NCBI RefSeq assembly: GCF_019279795.1
Contig: NC_056726.1
Span: 1,012,803,276 to 1,012,867,275 of the forward strand
DNA from: Protopterus annectens
Taxonomy: Eukaryota; Chordata; Ceratodontiformes; Protopteridae
Length of the DNA: 64,000 nucleotides
Direction of reading: 5' to 3'
Part shown: in pieces, positions 21,518-31,690 of the stretch
How positions within the stretch are numbered: the stretch's first letter is position 1
Layout: every line of letters begins with the position of its first letter
Made by a program: the position numbers and the translations under genes
Notes under the pieces: generated by a model
Seen by the model: the letters and a program-made list of their open reading frames with translations, nothing else
Database searches by the model: none
Told to the model about the DNA's origin: nothing

Positions 21518-21715
21518 CTCCTTCTTCTTCTTTTGGCTTTTCCTGGTTAGGGGTCACCACAGCGGATCACCTGTCTGCTCATGATTGGCAGTGGAGTTTT
21601 ACAGTGTTGAGTTGCCAGCCCGGCACCCAACCTTCCACAGAAGGCACACACACGCACACACTCACACCTAGGGCCAATTTACTGTGTCCAATACACCTAC
21701 AGCATGTCTTTGGGA
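21518..21715 (-). mobile_element. 5'-truncated V-SINE with RTE-type tail and target duplication
   Basis: A 13-bp direct repeat TTGCTAATTGGGT flanks it (21,505-21,517 and 21,716-21,728). Read on the minus strand it runs AAAGACATGCTGTAGGTG, GTTGGGTGCCGGGCTGGCAA, CCACTGCCAATCATGAGCAG and CGCTGTGGTGACCCCTAACC, ending in AAAAGAAGAAGAAG. The CACACACG stretch at 21,648-21,665 is an internal (GT)n of the family. Confidence 0.92.
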
Positions 21716-21728
21716 TTGCTAATTGGGT

Positions 21729-22269
21729 ATGTGAACCTTTTCAGCAGCAATCAGAGACACAATGACAAAGACACAATAAATGGCATTTAGAATTGACAAT
21801 ACATGAAACAAACATATCCAGCTATTTTTATAAGAAAATACAACTGAAAATAAGTATTTATCAGACCACTGCCACTATCCAATAAAAGGTTTACTACCAA
21901 GATCTGTAAATGTAGTTATTTATTAGAACAGTGCTAAATATCTAAAATAAAATAAGTCAGTGTCCTAAAAAATACATTAGTTAAAACATCCTTTTCCCAA
22001 TTCAGCATTAGTGATGCTACAATGGTCTAACTTTCCTATGAGAAACTACAAGGAATGCAGTCTTAAGCAGCATAGCTTATATATTTTAATACATTCACAT
22101 GTTTCAGCAATCTATCAGTTTCAACAAAATACGTAAACATGTGCAGACCATAATATGTATTGTTTACTGGTTAAAAGAATCTGCTGACATAGTTAAAAGT
22201 TACTGACCACACTCTTTCTTCTGACATGCTCAGTTTGTTCTACACTAAGTGTTTCAACTTAACTTTCTT

Positions 22270-22272
<3 letters not shown>
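21729..22272. other. no recognisable gene or repeat
   Basis: AT-rich unique sequence without domain or repeat signal. Confidence 0.35.

Positions 22273-22327
<55 letters not shown>
22273..22327. repeat. (TA)n tract, left flank of palindromic element A
   Basis: About 27 AT dinucleotides directly abutting the element at 22,328-22,663. A second tract follows the element at 22,664-22,707. The open frames of alternating Ile-Tyr across it are artefacts. Confidence 0.95.
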
Positions 22328-22328
<1 letters not shown>

Positions 22329-22661
22329 CTCCCTTTCACATGGTCGACATTTCAGAATGTCAAAGACCATATGGCCGAGACCATATGATCGACATTCGAA
22401 ATGTCGACCATGCGGAACCGGCATCTCCGTACAGTGCGGAATGGAAAGATTTCCATCTTCTGCACTGTAGTCCGAGCTCGGAGTTGGTATATTTCAGTTC
22501 CAGGGGTGCAGGGGGATATATCCCCCCCCCCCCTGCTAGCAGCACAAAGGTAAGTTTTTGTTGTGTTTTTTTTTTTTATTCAATGGTTGACATTTTGAAT
22601 GTCAATCATATGGTGTCGGCCATATGGTATTTGGCATTCTGAAATGTCGACCATATGAAGT

Positions 22662-22663
<2 letters not shown>
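22328..22663. mobile_element. (TA)n-flanked palindromic element, copy A
   Basis: Near-perfect terminal inverted repeats of about 72 bp are seen at 22,341-22,412 and 22,583-22,655. Each contains GGTCGACATTTCAGAATG and ACCATATGGCCGA. The core between them holds CTGCACTGTAGTCC, GGAGTTGGTATATTTCAG, GGGGTGCAGGGGGATATATC and a run of C. The core matches copies B (35,236-35,612), C/D (36,514-37,030) and E (41,125-41,385). There is no coding sequence. A non-autonomous DNA transposon with TA target preference fits, but the superfamily is unknown. Confidence 0.7.

Positions 22664-22707
<44 letters not shown>
22664..22707. repeat. (TA)n tract, right flank of palindromic element A
   Basis: About 22 TA dinucleotides after the right arm of element A. 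Confidence 0.95.
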
Positions 22708-22710
<3 letters not shown>

Positions 22711-22822
22711 GATATAATATATTGTGCTTCAAATGCCCATTGTGAAGAACTTTACCTCTTAGGTTTTAGTGCTGCGTGTTTTACTTTTGTCGTGTTCTTG
22801 GGTTTATGGGTTTTGTGTTTCA

Positions 22823-23337
22823 CTACTTTTTGAGCAGGGCTCTTGGTGCTTTTGGCTGGGTAGATTTGACCTTCATAGGACTCTTTGCTGTCTTTTTATC
22901 TGCTGCTTGTTTCCCGGCTTTCTTTGGAGCCTTTTTGTTGCTTCTGGCTGCTGCTGCCTTCTTTGGTTCCTTAGCAGTCACTGGCATCTTGGCTTTAGCA
23001 GTGGACTACTTTTAGCTGTTTTTTTTCCTTTTTTGGGCACCTTCTTCTTGTTCAGCTTGTAGAAGCTCCTGGGATGTACCAGCTTACCGTTGCCGATCAA
23101 ACTCGGGCGACAACAAGAAGCGAGCAGTATTCTTCTCATCATTCCCATTAGCCTTCAGGGCCTTACTCGGTGCAGGTAAGGACATCCCATGCTGGTTTTG
23201 GAGGTGCACACAGCTTTCAGGGTCAGATCAGATATGCTGGGCCGTGACGGCTTCTTCTTCGATGTAGTTACCTTCTTCTTAGAATGCTTACTATGAGCAA
23301 ATGCTGGAGCAGTCTCGGTATCAACCATGCCTGCCAA
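22823..23337 (-). pseudogene. linker histone H1 pseudogene
   Basis: The minus strand opens with a Met and a Lys-rich N-tail (SKHSKKKVTTSKKKPSRPSI). It continues into the start of the H1 winged-helix domain (SISDLTLKAVCTSK), which normally binds the nucleosome dyad. A frameshift near 23,172 moves to SLPAPSKALKANGNDEKNTA. A second, near 23,080, moves to SLIGNGKLVHPRSFYKLNKK and KVPKKGKKTAKS. A third, near 23,000, moves to an Ala/Lys/Pro tail (AKMPVTAKEPKKAAAARSNK, ending LLKK-stop at 22,823). The usual G-A-S-G-S-F motif is shortened. Order and spacing match a whole intronless H1 of about 165 codons. NDEKNTARF recalls oocyte-type H1, but the subtype is not secure. Confidence 0.85.
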
Positions 23338-23399
23338 AATAGAAACAGAGCAACAAAAAGAAAGGTGGCCAAAAAAGTTTGATTTTAGCTAATATTGTA

Positions 23400-23682
23400 T
23401 TCTTGATTTAGCTGTCATTTTTGTATTAATTGTCATATGATTACAATTTTATATGTGTACATTTACTAGTCTATGTATGTGCATTGATTATTTTTGATTA
23501 ACTGTCATACCATTACTAGTCTATATATGTATGTGCATTTATTATGTAAATCTTGTATAACTGCTGTCTACTCATTCTGTAAAATGGAACATTTCCCACC
23601 TGGCTTCTGCTGAAAATGGGACTTGTGCCCAGTCAGACTTTCCCGGTAAACAAAAACAATCAATAAATAAGTAAAACATTTG
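23400..23682 (+). mobile_element. L2-like LINE 3' UTR and tail
   Basis: Ends with CTTCTGCTGAAAATGGGACT, TGTGCCCAGTCAGACTTTCC, CGGTAAACAAAA and an AATAAATAAG tail, the same tail type as the LINE at 28,241-31,425. The upstream part is non-coding and its start is approximate. Confidence 0.65.
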
Positions 23683-24069
23683 TTTCCTTTGCCTTTTAGA
23701 GTCATCTTTGCATGTTGCTCTTGCCTTTTTTCACAGCTGAATGGATTGGTTTATATTGAGGAGTAAATTGCTTATTTAGCAGGATCATCTTACTGTACAT
23801 AACTCATTTTCATTGGAGGTCCAGGATCAACAGCTTCACAATAAATGATTTTACAAATTTGACATAGAGCACAATAATAGTTTCTAACTTACTGCTAAGG
23901 TTTGTACAACCAGCTAAAAACTAGTTTCACCAGAAATAAACATCAGGTATAACCCACGTTGCAACATATTTGAAATATTATATAAGTAGAGAACTCATTG
24001 CATGAAACAGGAAGACACTGTGCTGGAAGCTTCAGTGAGACATTGAAGTGTTAGGATGAATTAGTATAT
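23683..24069. other. no recognisable gene or repeat
   Basis: Unique-looking sequence with nothing recognised. Confidence 0.35.
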
Positions 24070-24205
24070 CTGCGCAGAGGGACAATCACAGGTTTGCACG
24101 GAGAGACATTCACAAGCTTATAATTTCTATCTGCACAGATGGACAGACACAGGCCTATAATTACAATCTGCACGGAGGGACAGTCACAGGCTTATAATTA
24201 CCTAA
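24070..24205. repeat. degenerate tandem repeat, about 46-bp unit, three or four copies
   Basis: Phrases TGCACGGAG(A/G)GACA, CACAGGCTTATAATTAC and relatives recur at about 24,072, 24,095, 24,131 and 24,170. The copies are uneven in length. Confidence 0.75.
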
Positions 24206-24229
24206 TCATACATAGGTAGTTAGTAGGCA

Positions 24230-24425
24230 TCCTGTTCAGATGACCATTAAGGAGCCTAGCTCAAATTCCCAATTGCCCAAAAGCACTGTCTGGTTAAGTG
24301 ACTTGCTCAAGGTCACACAGTAGGTAAATGAATGTGGAAAGATTCGAACCCTGCCCCCTTAACCCAGAAGCAGCTCATTAATGGGACAGAGCGTTAGTTC
24401 TCTGCACTAACTGCCACGTGCTCAC
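24230..24425 (-). mobile_element. CORE-SINE (MIR-like)
   Basis: On the minus strand a tRNA-like head with AGGGTTCGAATCTTTC (B box) precedes the CORE motif GTGTGACCTTGAGCAAGTCA and CTTAACCAGACAGTGC. That motif is diagnostic for CORE-SINEs such as MIR. The head includes GTGGCAGTTAGTGCAGAGAA (A-box region). It is the best preserved of the two CORE-SINEs here; the other is at 12,270-12,475. Confidence 0.85.
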
Positions 24426-24499
24426 TTACAATTTATTTTACTAAGTGGGATGGACAGCAGGATGGTAGTGGTGTCAGACTTATATGGCCTTGTGCTTAT

Positions 24500-24605
24500 A
24501 TGGTGTTATCTGAGAGCTACATTGATGGGCTTTGAGTCTGACTTTATCATAGCCCTCTGTGAAACTTGGCTTAAACCCCATATCGCTAACAAAGATATCC
24601 TCCCT
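24500..24605 (+). pseudogene. LINE endonuclease N-terminal fragment
   Basis: The reading IIALCETWLKPHIANKDILP matches the catalytic-Glu segment of the L2-like endonuclease at 55,160-55,210 (ILTLCETWLKPSISNSKILP). About 100 bp survive, then a PLE sequence begins. Confidence 0.6.
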
Positions 24606-25150
24606 GTGTAGGGAGGATTGGTATACTCCCCTGTTATAATTGCAAGGCATGTTGTTCTATCTCTACTGAACCTTGTTTTGTACATCCTATCACAGGATGT
24701 ATTTTTTCACCTAGGTTTGTAGCTACTTGCAGGAGCAGCAACTTAGTTTATTTAGCTACATGCTGCTCCTGTGATGGTTTTTATGTGGGCTAGACCACGC
24801 GTCAACTTAGTGAAAGAATACTTGAACATCTGGGTCATATAAGTAATCACGTACCATCTAACGCTCTAGCTAACCATACTCTTTCTTTTTCAGGACATAA
24901 TTCTTTTAAATTTAGAGTTCTACAGATGTTGCATCCTCACATTAGAAGAGGTGACTTTAACAATGTTGTTGAAATGTATGAATTAAAATGGATTGTTTCC
25001 TTGCGAGCCTATGAACATCCAGATCTTAATAGTGGAGTTTCCCTTAAGCCAGCCTTCTTAAGTAGGCGGTGACTGGGATTAGGTTATTCTACTGATTGGT
25101 TTTACTATGGTTTTAAATATGTGTGTTTTAATGTATCTTTTGTATTTGGT
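24606..25150 (+). pseudogene. Penelope-like element, GIY-YIG endonuclease end
   Basis: The plus-strand translation contains the Cys-rich linker (CYNCKACCS) and the GIY-YIG core: NLVYLATCCSCDGFYVG, then TTRQLSERILEHLGHISNHV. It continues through HNSFKFRVLQMLHPHIRRGD and ELKWIVSLRAYEHPDLNSGV to SLKPAFLSRR-stop at about 25,070. The Lys or Arg after Y-V-G is a TAG stop here. GIY-YIG nucleases of PLEs cut the target DNA to prime reverse transcription. The upstream RT part is missing. A hammerhead-like motif follows the stop codon by about 80 bp. Confidence 0.8.
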
Positions 25151-25192
25151 CTGAAGAAGCGGTAATCCCGCGAAAGTGAAAGTGCTAACTTC
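25148..25192 (+). ncRNA. hammerhead-ribozyme-like motif at a PLE 3' end
   Basis: CTGAAGA (25,151-25,157) fits the conserved CUGANGA box. It is followed by a hairpin with GCGG/CCGC pairs and then GAAA (25,172-25,175), then GTGAAAGTGCTAACT. A second GAAA at 25,178 aligns with the PLE motif at 31.65 kb, so the exact fold is ambiguous. PLEs are known to carry hammerhead motifs in their terminal repeats. Self-cleavage is inferred, not shown. Confidence 0.5.
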
Positions 25193-28146
25193 TCAAAAAA
25201 TTAGGGTAATGCTACTCAATGCCAGAAGTCTAAACCTCAAAATGCACACACTTGAGGCACTCCTCAGTATGGAGAACATTGACATCTATGCAGTAACAGA
25301 AACCTGGTTTAAGGCTCATGAGAGCACCCCAGCACTACTAGGCTATAACTCATACCATACCTTTCGGCCACAGAACCAGGACCGAAACACAAAAGGTGGG
25401 GGTGTATCCATATTCATCAAGGATACCCACACCTCCAGGTTAGTGGCGCAGCACAATGCATCAGAGATCATCCATGTGCAACTAACAATGGACAAAACTG
25501 CAATCCAAATTTTAGCTTGCTACAGATCACCCACCATGGCCCAGGAACCCCATTCTGCATTTATGGAGACACTGGGAAATATGAAGGTCTTAACAAACAC
25601 CTTAATACTGGGTGATTTGAATTACCCAAACATAAACTGAGAGAACTACTCAAGTACTAACTCCCTTGCCCAACGCTTCCTGAAATTTATAAACTTGAAT
25701 GCCCTGGATCAACTGGTCAACACCCCCATCAGAAGGAACAACATATTGGACCTGGTAATCACCAACATGGGCGACCGGTATTCCACACCAGAGGTCAACC
25801 CCTCGCTGGTTAGATCAGACCATAGACTAATCACTCTGGATATCCACATTCCGCCCCCACCCCCAATCAAGGAAATCAACATGAAAAACTTTTCAAAAGC
25901 AAACTTCACGTTACTTAAGACCGAGGTGGAAAGATTCATAGCCCCCATGCTAAAGGACAATGCTGTTCAAGCTGCTGAAACCTTTACAAAGGCACTTTAT
26001 GAGCATCTGCAGGAATTCATGGATCGTGCTATCCCAAGTAAGACCAAGACTCACTCCTCCAAGAAAAGGAAATCAGTCTGGTGGACCCCTGCCATAAACA
26101 AGCTATACAACAGAAGGAGGAAACTAGTACAGAAAAGAGTAAAATCTCAAGAAGGAAAGACATCCCTGATCAGTATCAGCAAGAATCTATGATCCCTCAT
26201 TAAATCATCCAAGGCTAGTTTCGAAAGAAAAATTGCCAATGACTCCAAAGATAACCACAAATCATTCTTTAGCTATGTCAAGAACCTAAGTGGAAACTCT
26301 CAGATTTGCTCTGAGTTAGTGCAGAATGGCACAAAATACACTGAACCGACTGATATTGCAAACATTCTGGCAGACAGGTTTAGTGCAAACTTCACCCCCT
26401 TCTCACCCCCTAAAGGGCCCATAACCATACCAGAAGAATGTAGGGCCTTGTCAATCACCGACACACAGATTAAAACAGCCCTATCCAAAGCCAAAAACAC
26501 AGCTTCAATGGGATTGGACGGGGTCCCAGGCTGTGTCTTACAAGAGCTCCAAAATGAACTAACCCCTCACCTAAACACACTGTTCAAACTCAGCCACTCT
26601 ACAGGCTACATACCCAGAGAGTGGTGCACAGCAACAGTTATCCCGGTCCACAAAGGTGGAGCCACAACAGACCCTGGGAACTATTGCCCTATAAGCCTGA
26701 CTAGCCTGGTCTGCAAGGCTATGGAATGCATCATCATGGAACTCATTAGCAGATCATTGGGAACCTCCAAACCTTGGACCCTACCCAGTTTGTCTTTATT
26801 AAGGGCAGATCATGCCTCCTAAACCTGTTGGACTTCCTTGAGATGGTTACCAAGACATTAGACGAAGAAAAGGAGGTCCACACAGCCTACCTAGACCTTG
26901 TAAAGGCTTTTGACACTAGTATTATAGACAAGCTCACCGGCTTGAACATAAACCCCTACGTCACGAGATGGGTTGCCAACTGCCTCATGGATAGAACCCA
27001 CATGGTGAGTGTTGCAGGCTCTATGTCCGACTCTAAACCGGTTACAAGTGGTGTCCCCAAGGGCTCAGTCCTAGGACCCCTCCTGTTCGGTATATACTTC
27101 TCAGAGGTACAGGCAAGCATAGGAGGATTATGGTTGACAAAGTTCGCAGACGACTGCAAACTAGGGGCCATAATTGATTCTCCAGCTGATACAGACACCC
27201 TCCATATAGGTCTCACTGAGATGGATACCTGGTGTCAAAATCATGGCCTCAAGCTAAATGTCAAAAAGTGCATAGTCATCCCCTTTGGAAAAAACAAAGT
27301 ACCCACGAACTACCACATACGTGGTAGTCCCCTAAATACAGAAAATGTAATAAGGGATCTGGGGACCCAAGTAGATAGTAATCTCTCCTTTGATAATCAT
27401 ATTGCCAAGGTGGTTAGAAAATCCTTCTATGTGGCCCACCTAATCACAAAAGGGTTCGCATCTAGAACAAAAGAGGTTATTGTGCCTCTCTACTCATCAC
27501 TCATTAGACCCATCATAGAATACAATGCCCCATTTGGGATGTACCTTACAAGACACCTGCAACAGCTGGAAAGGCCACAAAAGTACCTCACCAAGAGGAT
27601 TACTGGCCTCAAACAGATGCCCTATGCACCCCAACTCAAGAAACTTCAGCTGTACTCATGTTGCATACCGCTTACTCAGAGGTGATCTCTGCCTCACATA
27701 CAAGGCCATGTCCAACCCAGAATTGATGGACATGCTCCACCTAAAAAAAACAAATCCCGGAGAGCCAAATGCTCTAGAGATATAAACCTCACCACAACAA
27801 TAAATAGGACATGCTGGAGGGATAGATTCCTATCCCAGAGACTCCCCATGCTTTGGAACCGAATTCCAGTATACATCAGACAGAGCCCCTCACTAACACT
27901 CTTCAAGAGAAACCTTGACAGGTGGATGGGAAACAGAAAATATACCCCGGGGATCACTGCACTGGCTCTGCTGGACAGTGGCAAAGGGAACTAATGGCTC
28001 TGCTGGACAGTGGCTCAGGGAACTAATGGCTCTGCTGGACAGAGGCACAGGGAATTAATCTAAAGGGGTGGCGAAAGCCAGCACATTCTGACTAGGCTTA
28101 TAAATGCCCTTGGGCAGATAGCCTAGTACTTACCTATGAACCCATA
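25190..28146 (+). mobile_element. CR1-type LINE, nearly complete ORF2, no ORF1
   Basis: The endonuclease starts at 25,176-25,200 (IRVMLLNARSLNLKMHTLEA). It carries the catalytic-Glu motif VTETWF, then KGGGVSIFI, ILGDLNYPN and SDHRLITL (25,816). Reverse transcriptase includes TASMGLDGVPGCVLQ, QFVFIKGRSCLLNLLDFLE, AYLDLVKAFDT, GVPKGSVLGPLLFG and the catalytic FADDCKLGA (27,142). In-frame stops lie at 25,638 and 26,190, with frameshifts near 26,770 and 27,655. The 3' UTR ends in GCCTAGTACTTACCTATGAA. It abuts the PLE fragment at 25,190 and is the reference copy for the other CR1 pieces here. Confidence 0.9.
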
Positions 28147-28240
28147 AGAAACCAGCTTTTTTGCCCTTGTTAGACATCTATTAGCAGTTTATTTTGCTTG
28201 CACCGTGTTGATTGACTCACATATATTTTTTAATTTAACG

Positions 28241-31200
28241 ATATCTTCCCCCCTGACTATAACATCTTAAGACTAGACAGAACCCATAAAAAAGGAGGTG
28301 GCATTGCTATCATGTTCTCTGACCACTTTACCCTAACCCCTCTAATTATCCCCTCCTTCACAGCCTCACCTGCAGAAGTACTTGTTGCAAAGTGTAAACT
28401 GAATACTCACACCTCACTTAATATAGCTGTAATCTACATTCCCCTTTGTGACAACATTGCAGTACTGAAAAGTATCCTTTCCTCACTCTGCACTGACCTC
28501 CCCAATGAAACTATACTCCTTGGAGATGTCAGCATCAATTAGTTAACCCCCTCCACCAAATCCCCCTCCACCTCTATTAGTTTGCATGGTTTCACCCAAC
28601 TAATATCCACACCTACTTGTACTTCTAACTCTTCAAATCATTCATCTCTCCTTGACTGGATCTTAGTAATACCCCCCCCCCATAAGTATCATTTCCCTGA
28701 AACCCTACCAGATACCCTTAGTGACCACTGTCCTGTTAAAGTCCTCCGCTATTCTCCTCACATGCATAAACCACACAAGATGAAAGCATGTCACAATGTA
28801 AACAAGTTTGACTCTATTAAACTAAACAGCCAGCTCTCAGCTATCAACTGGTCATTCCTTAGCCACATACCCCTTGATGAGGCAGTTATGGAATTTAACA
28901 GAATGTTCCTTAACATACTCAACTTCCTAGCCCCCATACGAAATATTAGAATCAACTCGACTGTATCCCCATGGCTAACAAATGCCACCCGCACCCTAAT
29001 GGCACAGAGGGATAAAACCTGGAAGCTCTGGACAAAAAACAAACTCCCCTCCCATATCCAACAATATAGACACCTATGCAACCTTACTAAGAAAGCAGTC
29101 ACCAATGATAAGAGAAACTACACTAACCCTCCTGAAACACATCTAAACAACCCAAAGAAATTCTGGCATACAATTAACCAAATCCTTCATCCAGGAAACC
29201 CCTCCTCTCCCCACCCTAGTCCTACAAACACTCGTCTCCAAACTGCTACTAATTTTAACTCCTACTTTATAGATTCCATTAGCAAACTAACCAACCACCC
29301 AACCTCCAACACCGACTCTACCCCAGCCACCAACCCTCCCAAAACCTTCAACACCTCCTCAGCCTTCTTCCTGAAAACTGTATCCACCAACTACATTAAA
29401 TCCCTACTACTTAAACTTAAGCCATGCTCCCCCTCAGCTGATAATTTCCCTCCACTCTTTCTCCAAAAAGCAGCCAACCCCATAGCCCTACCTATCTACA
29501 TTCTCATCAACCAATCCATCACTGAGGCTAAAGTCCCAGCAATCTGGATCAAATTCTACACCCTACACATACATAAGGGTGGCAGCTCCACCAAACTTTC
29601 CAGCTTTAGGCCCATTGCAATTCTATCACCCCTCTCTAAGATCCTGGAAAAATGTGTATACAAACAAATTCTACAATACATCATACAAGAGAACGTAATC
29701 ACCCCCACCCAACACGGCTTCCGCCCTAGTCATAGTACCTCTACTGACCTCATCTCCTTTATCAACACCATCTCACAAGCCAGAGACCAGAACAAACTAG
29801 TCTCTTGCCTCTTCCTTGATCTCTCAAAAGCTTTTGACACCGTCTTTCACCCCCTTCTCATAAATAAACTCTCTGTACATAACCTATCTACATCTACTAC
29901 GTCTTGGTTCTCTAGCTACATCAGCAATTGCTTCCAGTCTGTTAAATGGCTTTCAGCTCTCTCCCCAGAACTCCCTATAAACATGCGAGTACCCCAAGGT
30001 TCGATTTTGGGACTGGTGCTATTTAATATTTTTACCCATGAGTTATCTACCTCCACTCCTCAGTCTTTGCTGGTACAATATGCTGATGACTCCACAGTCA
30101 TCACCATAGCCGATACCCTCTCCTACCTACAGACTACAACTCAGAACTCCTTTTTGTCTATTGAAAAATGGCTCAACCAACACCAGCTAATCTTAAACCC
30201 AAAGAAGACCAAACTCTTGCTTTTTGTCCCAAAAACAATGCATCATCTAAAACTTACTTTCTCTATCTCTTCCTACAAGAAGACCTCCATCACGGTAGAA
30301 ACTCACCAAACTGCTCGGGGTCATTATTGATGAACAGCTAAAATGTGACCTACATGTTCTCAGTAACATTAAAAAAAAAACACCAAAAACTTGGACTCCT
30401 CTACAAGAACAAATATTTTTTTGCTTAGTAAAGCAAGACAGCCCTTTCCCATGCCTATCTACTACCAATCCTTCTCTATGGCTCTCAAGTACTCACAAAC
30501 TTACAAACCACCCTTCTCTCTAAATTAGAAACCACCTACAACAAGGTTGCCACATTTGCTGCTGAACTCCCATACTATTCTCACTACTGTTTAGCACTCA
30601 GGAAATTAAACTGCTTAGAGCTTCTCCATAACCTTGTCCTCTCTCAGCTTCAGATAATTCACTCTATACTACACCAACCATCTTTCTGTCCCAGCATTTC
30701 CTCTATTATCTCCCCTACTCCCCACCCAGGACACTTCGGAGCTCAGAACAACATCTCCTTACCATATACAAGCCAAAGATCAACTTTGGCAAAAACCTTT
30801 ACAGCTATTCACCAGCTGAAAAGTGGAATAAACTTCCACTTTACATTCGAAATATTAAACCCAAACATCAGTTCAGAAATGCATTACAAAACACCTAAGC
30901 AACATAAGATTATGTCAGTGCAATCATCCCCCAGACTGACCTTACTTCCTTTGGCCAACCTGTCTCGCTCCCCCCATCCCTCACCTGTATCATCCTACTT
31001 CCTTTCTCTTCCACCTAATTTCTCTGCACCACTCCTACTTCTAGTCTCCCTACCTTGTATCTGCATTTTAATTTAGGCACAAACTTAAAATTTGTACCTA
31101 ACTAGTACTTTCCACTGCCACTTCTCAGGTGAACTGAAGATAAAGAACTTCATTTTTTTTCACAATTGTGTACCATTTACTCTGTACTGTAATAGGCAGT

Positions 31201-31425
31201 ACATTACCGATTTATCGAAGCTATTAGCAATCACATATCTTATCTGTAATTTGTAATATTGTTACATTTTTTTATCTTGTTCTACATATCTATGTATTAT
31301 GTCTTTGTAGTCATGCATTAGAGTGTCTTTGTACTTGTGCAGCTTTTCTCCCTTGGTCTCCACTGAAAAAGGGCTTCGGCCCAGCTGGACCAACCTGGTC
31401 AATAAATGTCAAATAAATAAATATA
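28241..31425 (+). mobile_element. L2-like (CR1/L2 group) LINE, 5'-truncated, well preserved
   Basis: The copy begins inside the endonuclease (PDYNILRLDRTHKKGGGIAI) and continues past a stop near 28,541 into one open frame of 582 codons (28,582-30,330). That frame holds SDHCPVKVL, SPSADNFPPLFL, FRPIAILSPLSKILEKCVYK, HGFRPSHSTSTDLISF, CLFLDLSKAFDT, VPQGSILG and the catalytic QYADDSTV (about 30,076). A frameshift near 30,310 separates the C-terminus (KLLGVIIDEQLK). The 3' UTR ends in TGCAGCTTTTCTCCCTTGGT, CTCCACTGAAAAAGGGCTTC and an AAATAAATAAATA tail. This tail is shared with SINEs and orphan tails across the window. Confidence 0.88.
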
Positions 31426-31639
31426 TCAACTGAATACTTCAAACGATACCAAAAATGAAACTTGCAGCCAAAGAGTACCCAATAAGTGCTCGTTCACCTC
31501 CAAAACCAGAATGTAATATAACGAATGCAACAATCACCAGCCACTTCGCAGTTAGAACATTTATTCACAAGGTGATAACAAACAAAAATCGAATAAAAAC
31601 TAATAAAATACGAAACTGTAGGCTATGATACTGGACTTT

Positions 31640-31690
31640 AAGTTAAGCGCTTTCACCCATACAGATGGGCTTCTTCAGAACACTCATTAG
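31640..31690 (-). ncRNA. hammerhead-ribozyme-like motif in the PLE
   Basis: The minus strand reads GTT-CTGAAGA (31,678-31,672), then a hairpin GCCCAT-CTGT-ATGGGT of six pairs (one G-U), then GAAA (31,654-31,651) and GCGCTTAAC. The last A of GAAA with GCGCU forms the palindrome AGCGCU, suited to a dimeric stem III. GTT and AAC can form stem I around the expected cleavage site. All conserved core bases of a hammerhead are present. Confidence 0.65.

Noticed and set aside
22769..23062. Plus-strand hydrophobic frame rich in Cys/Phe/Leu resembling a membrane protein
   Set aside because: It is the antisense of the Lys/Ala-rich histone H1 tail on the minus strand, which explains its composition.
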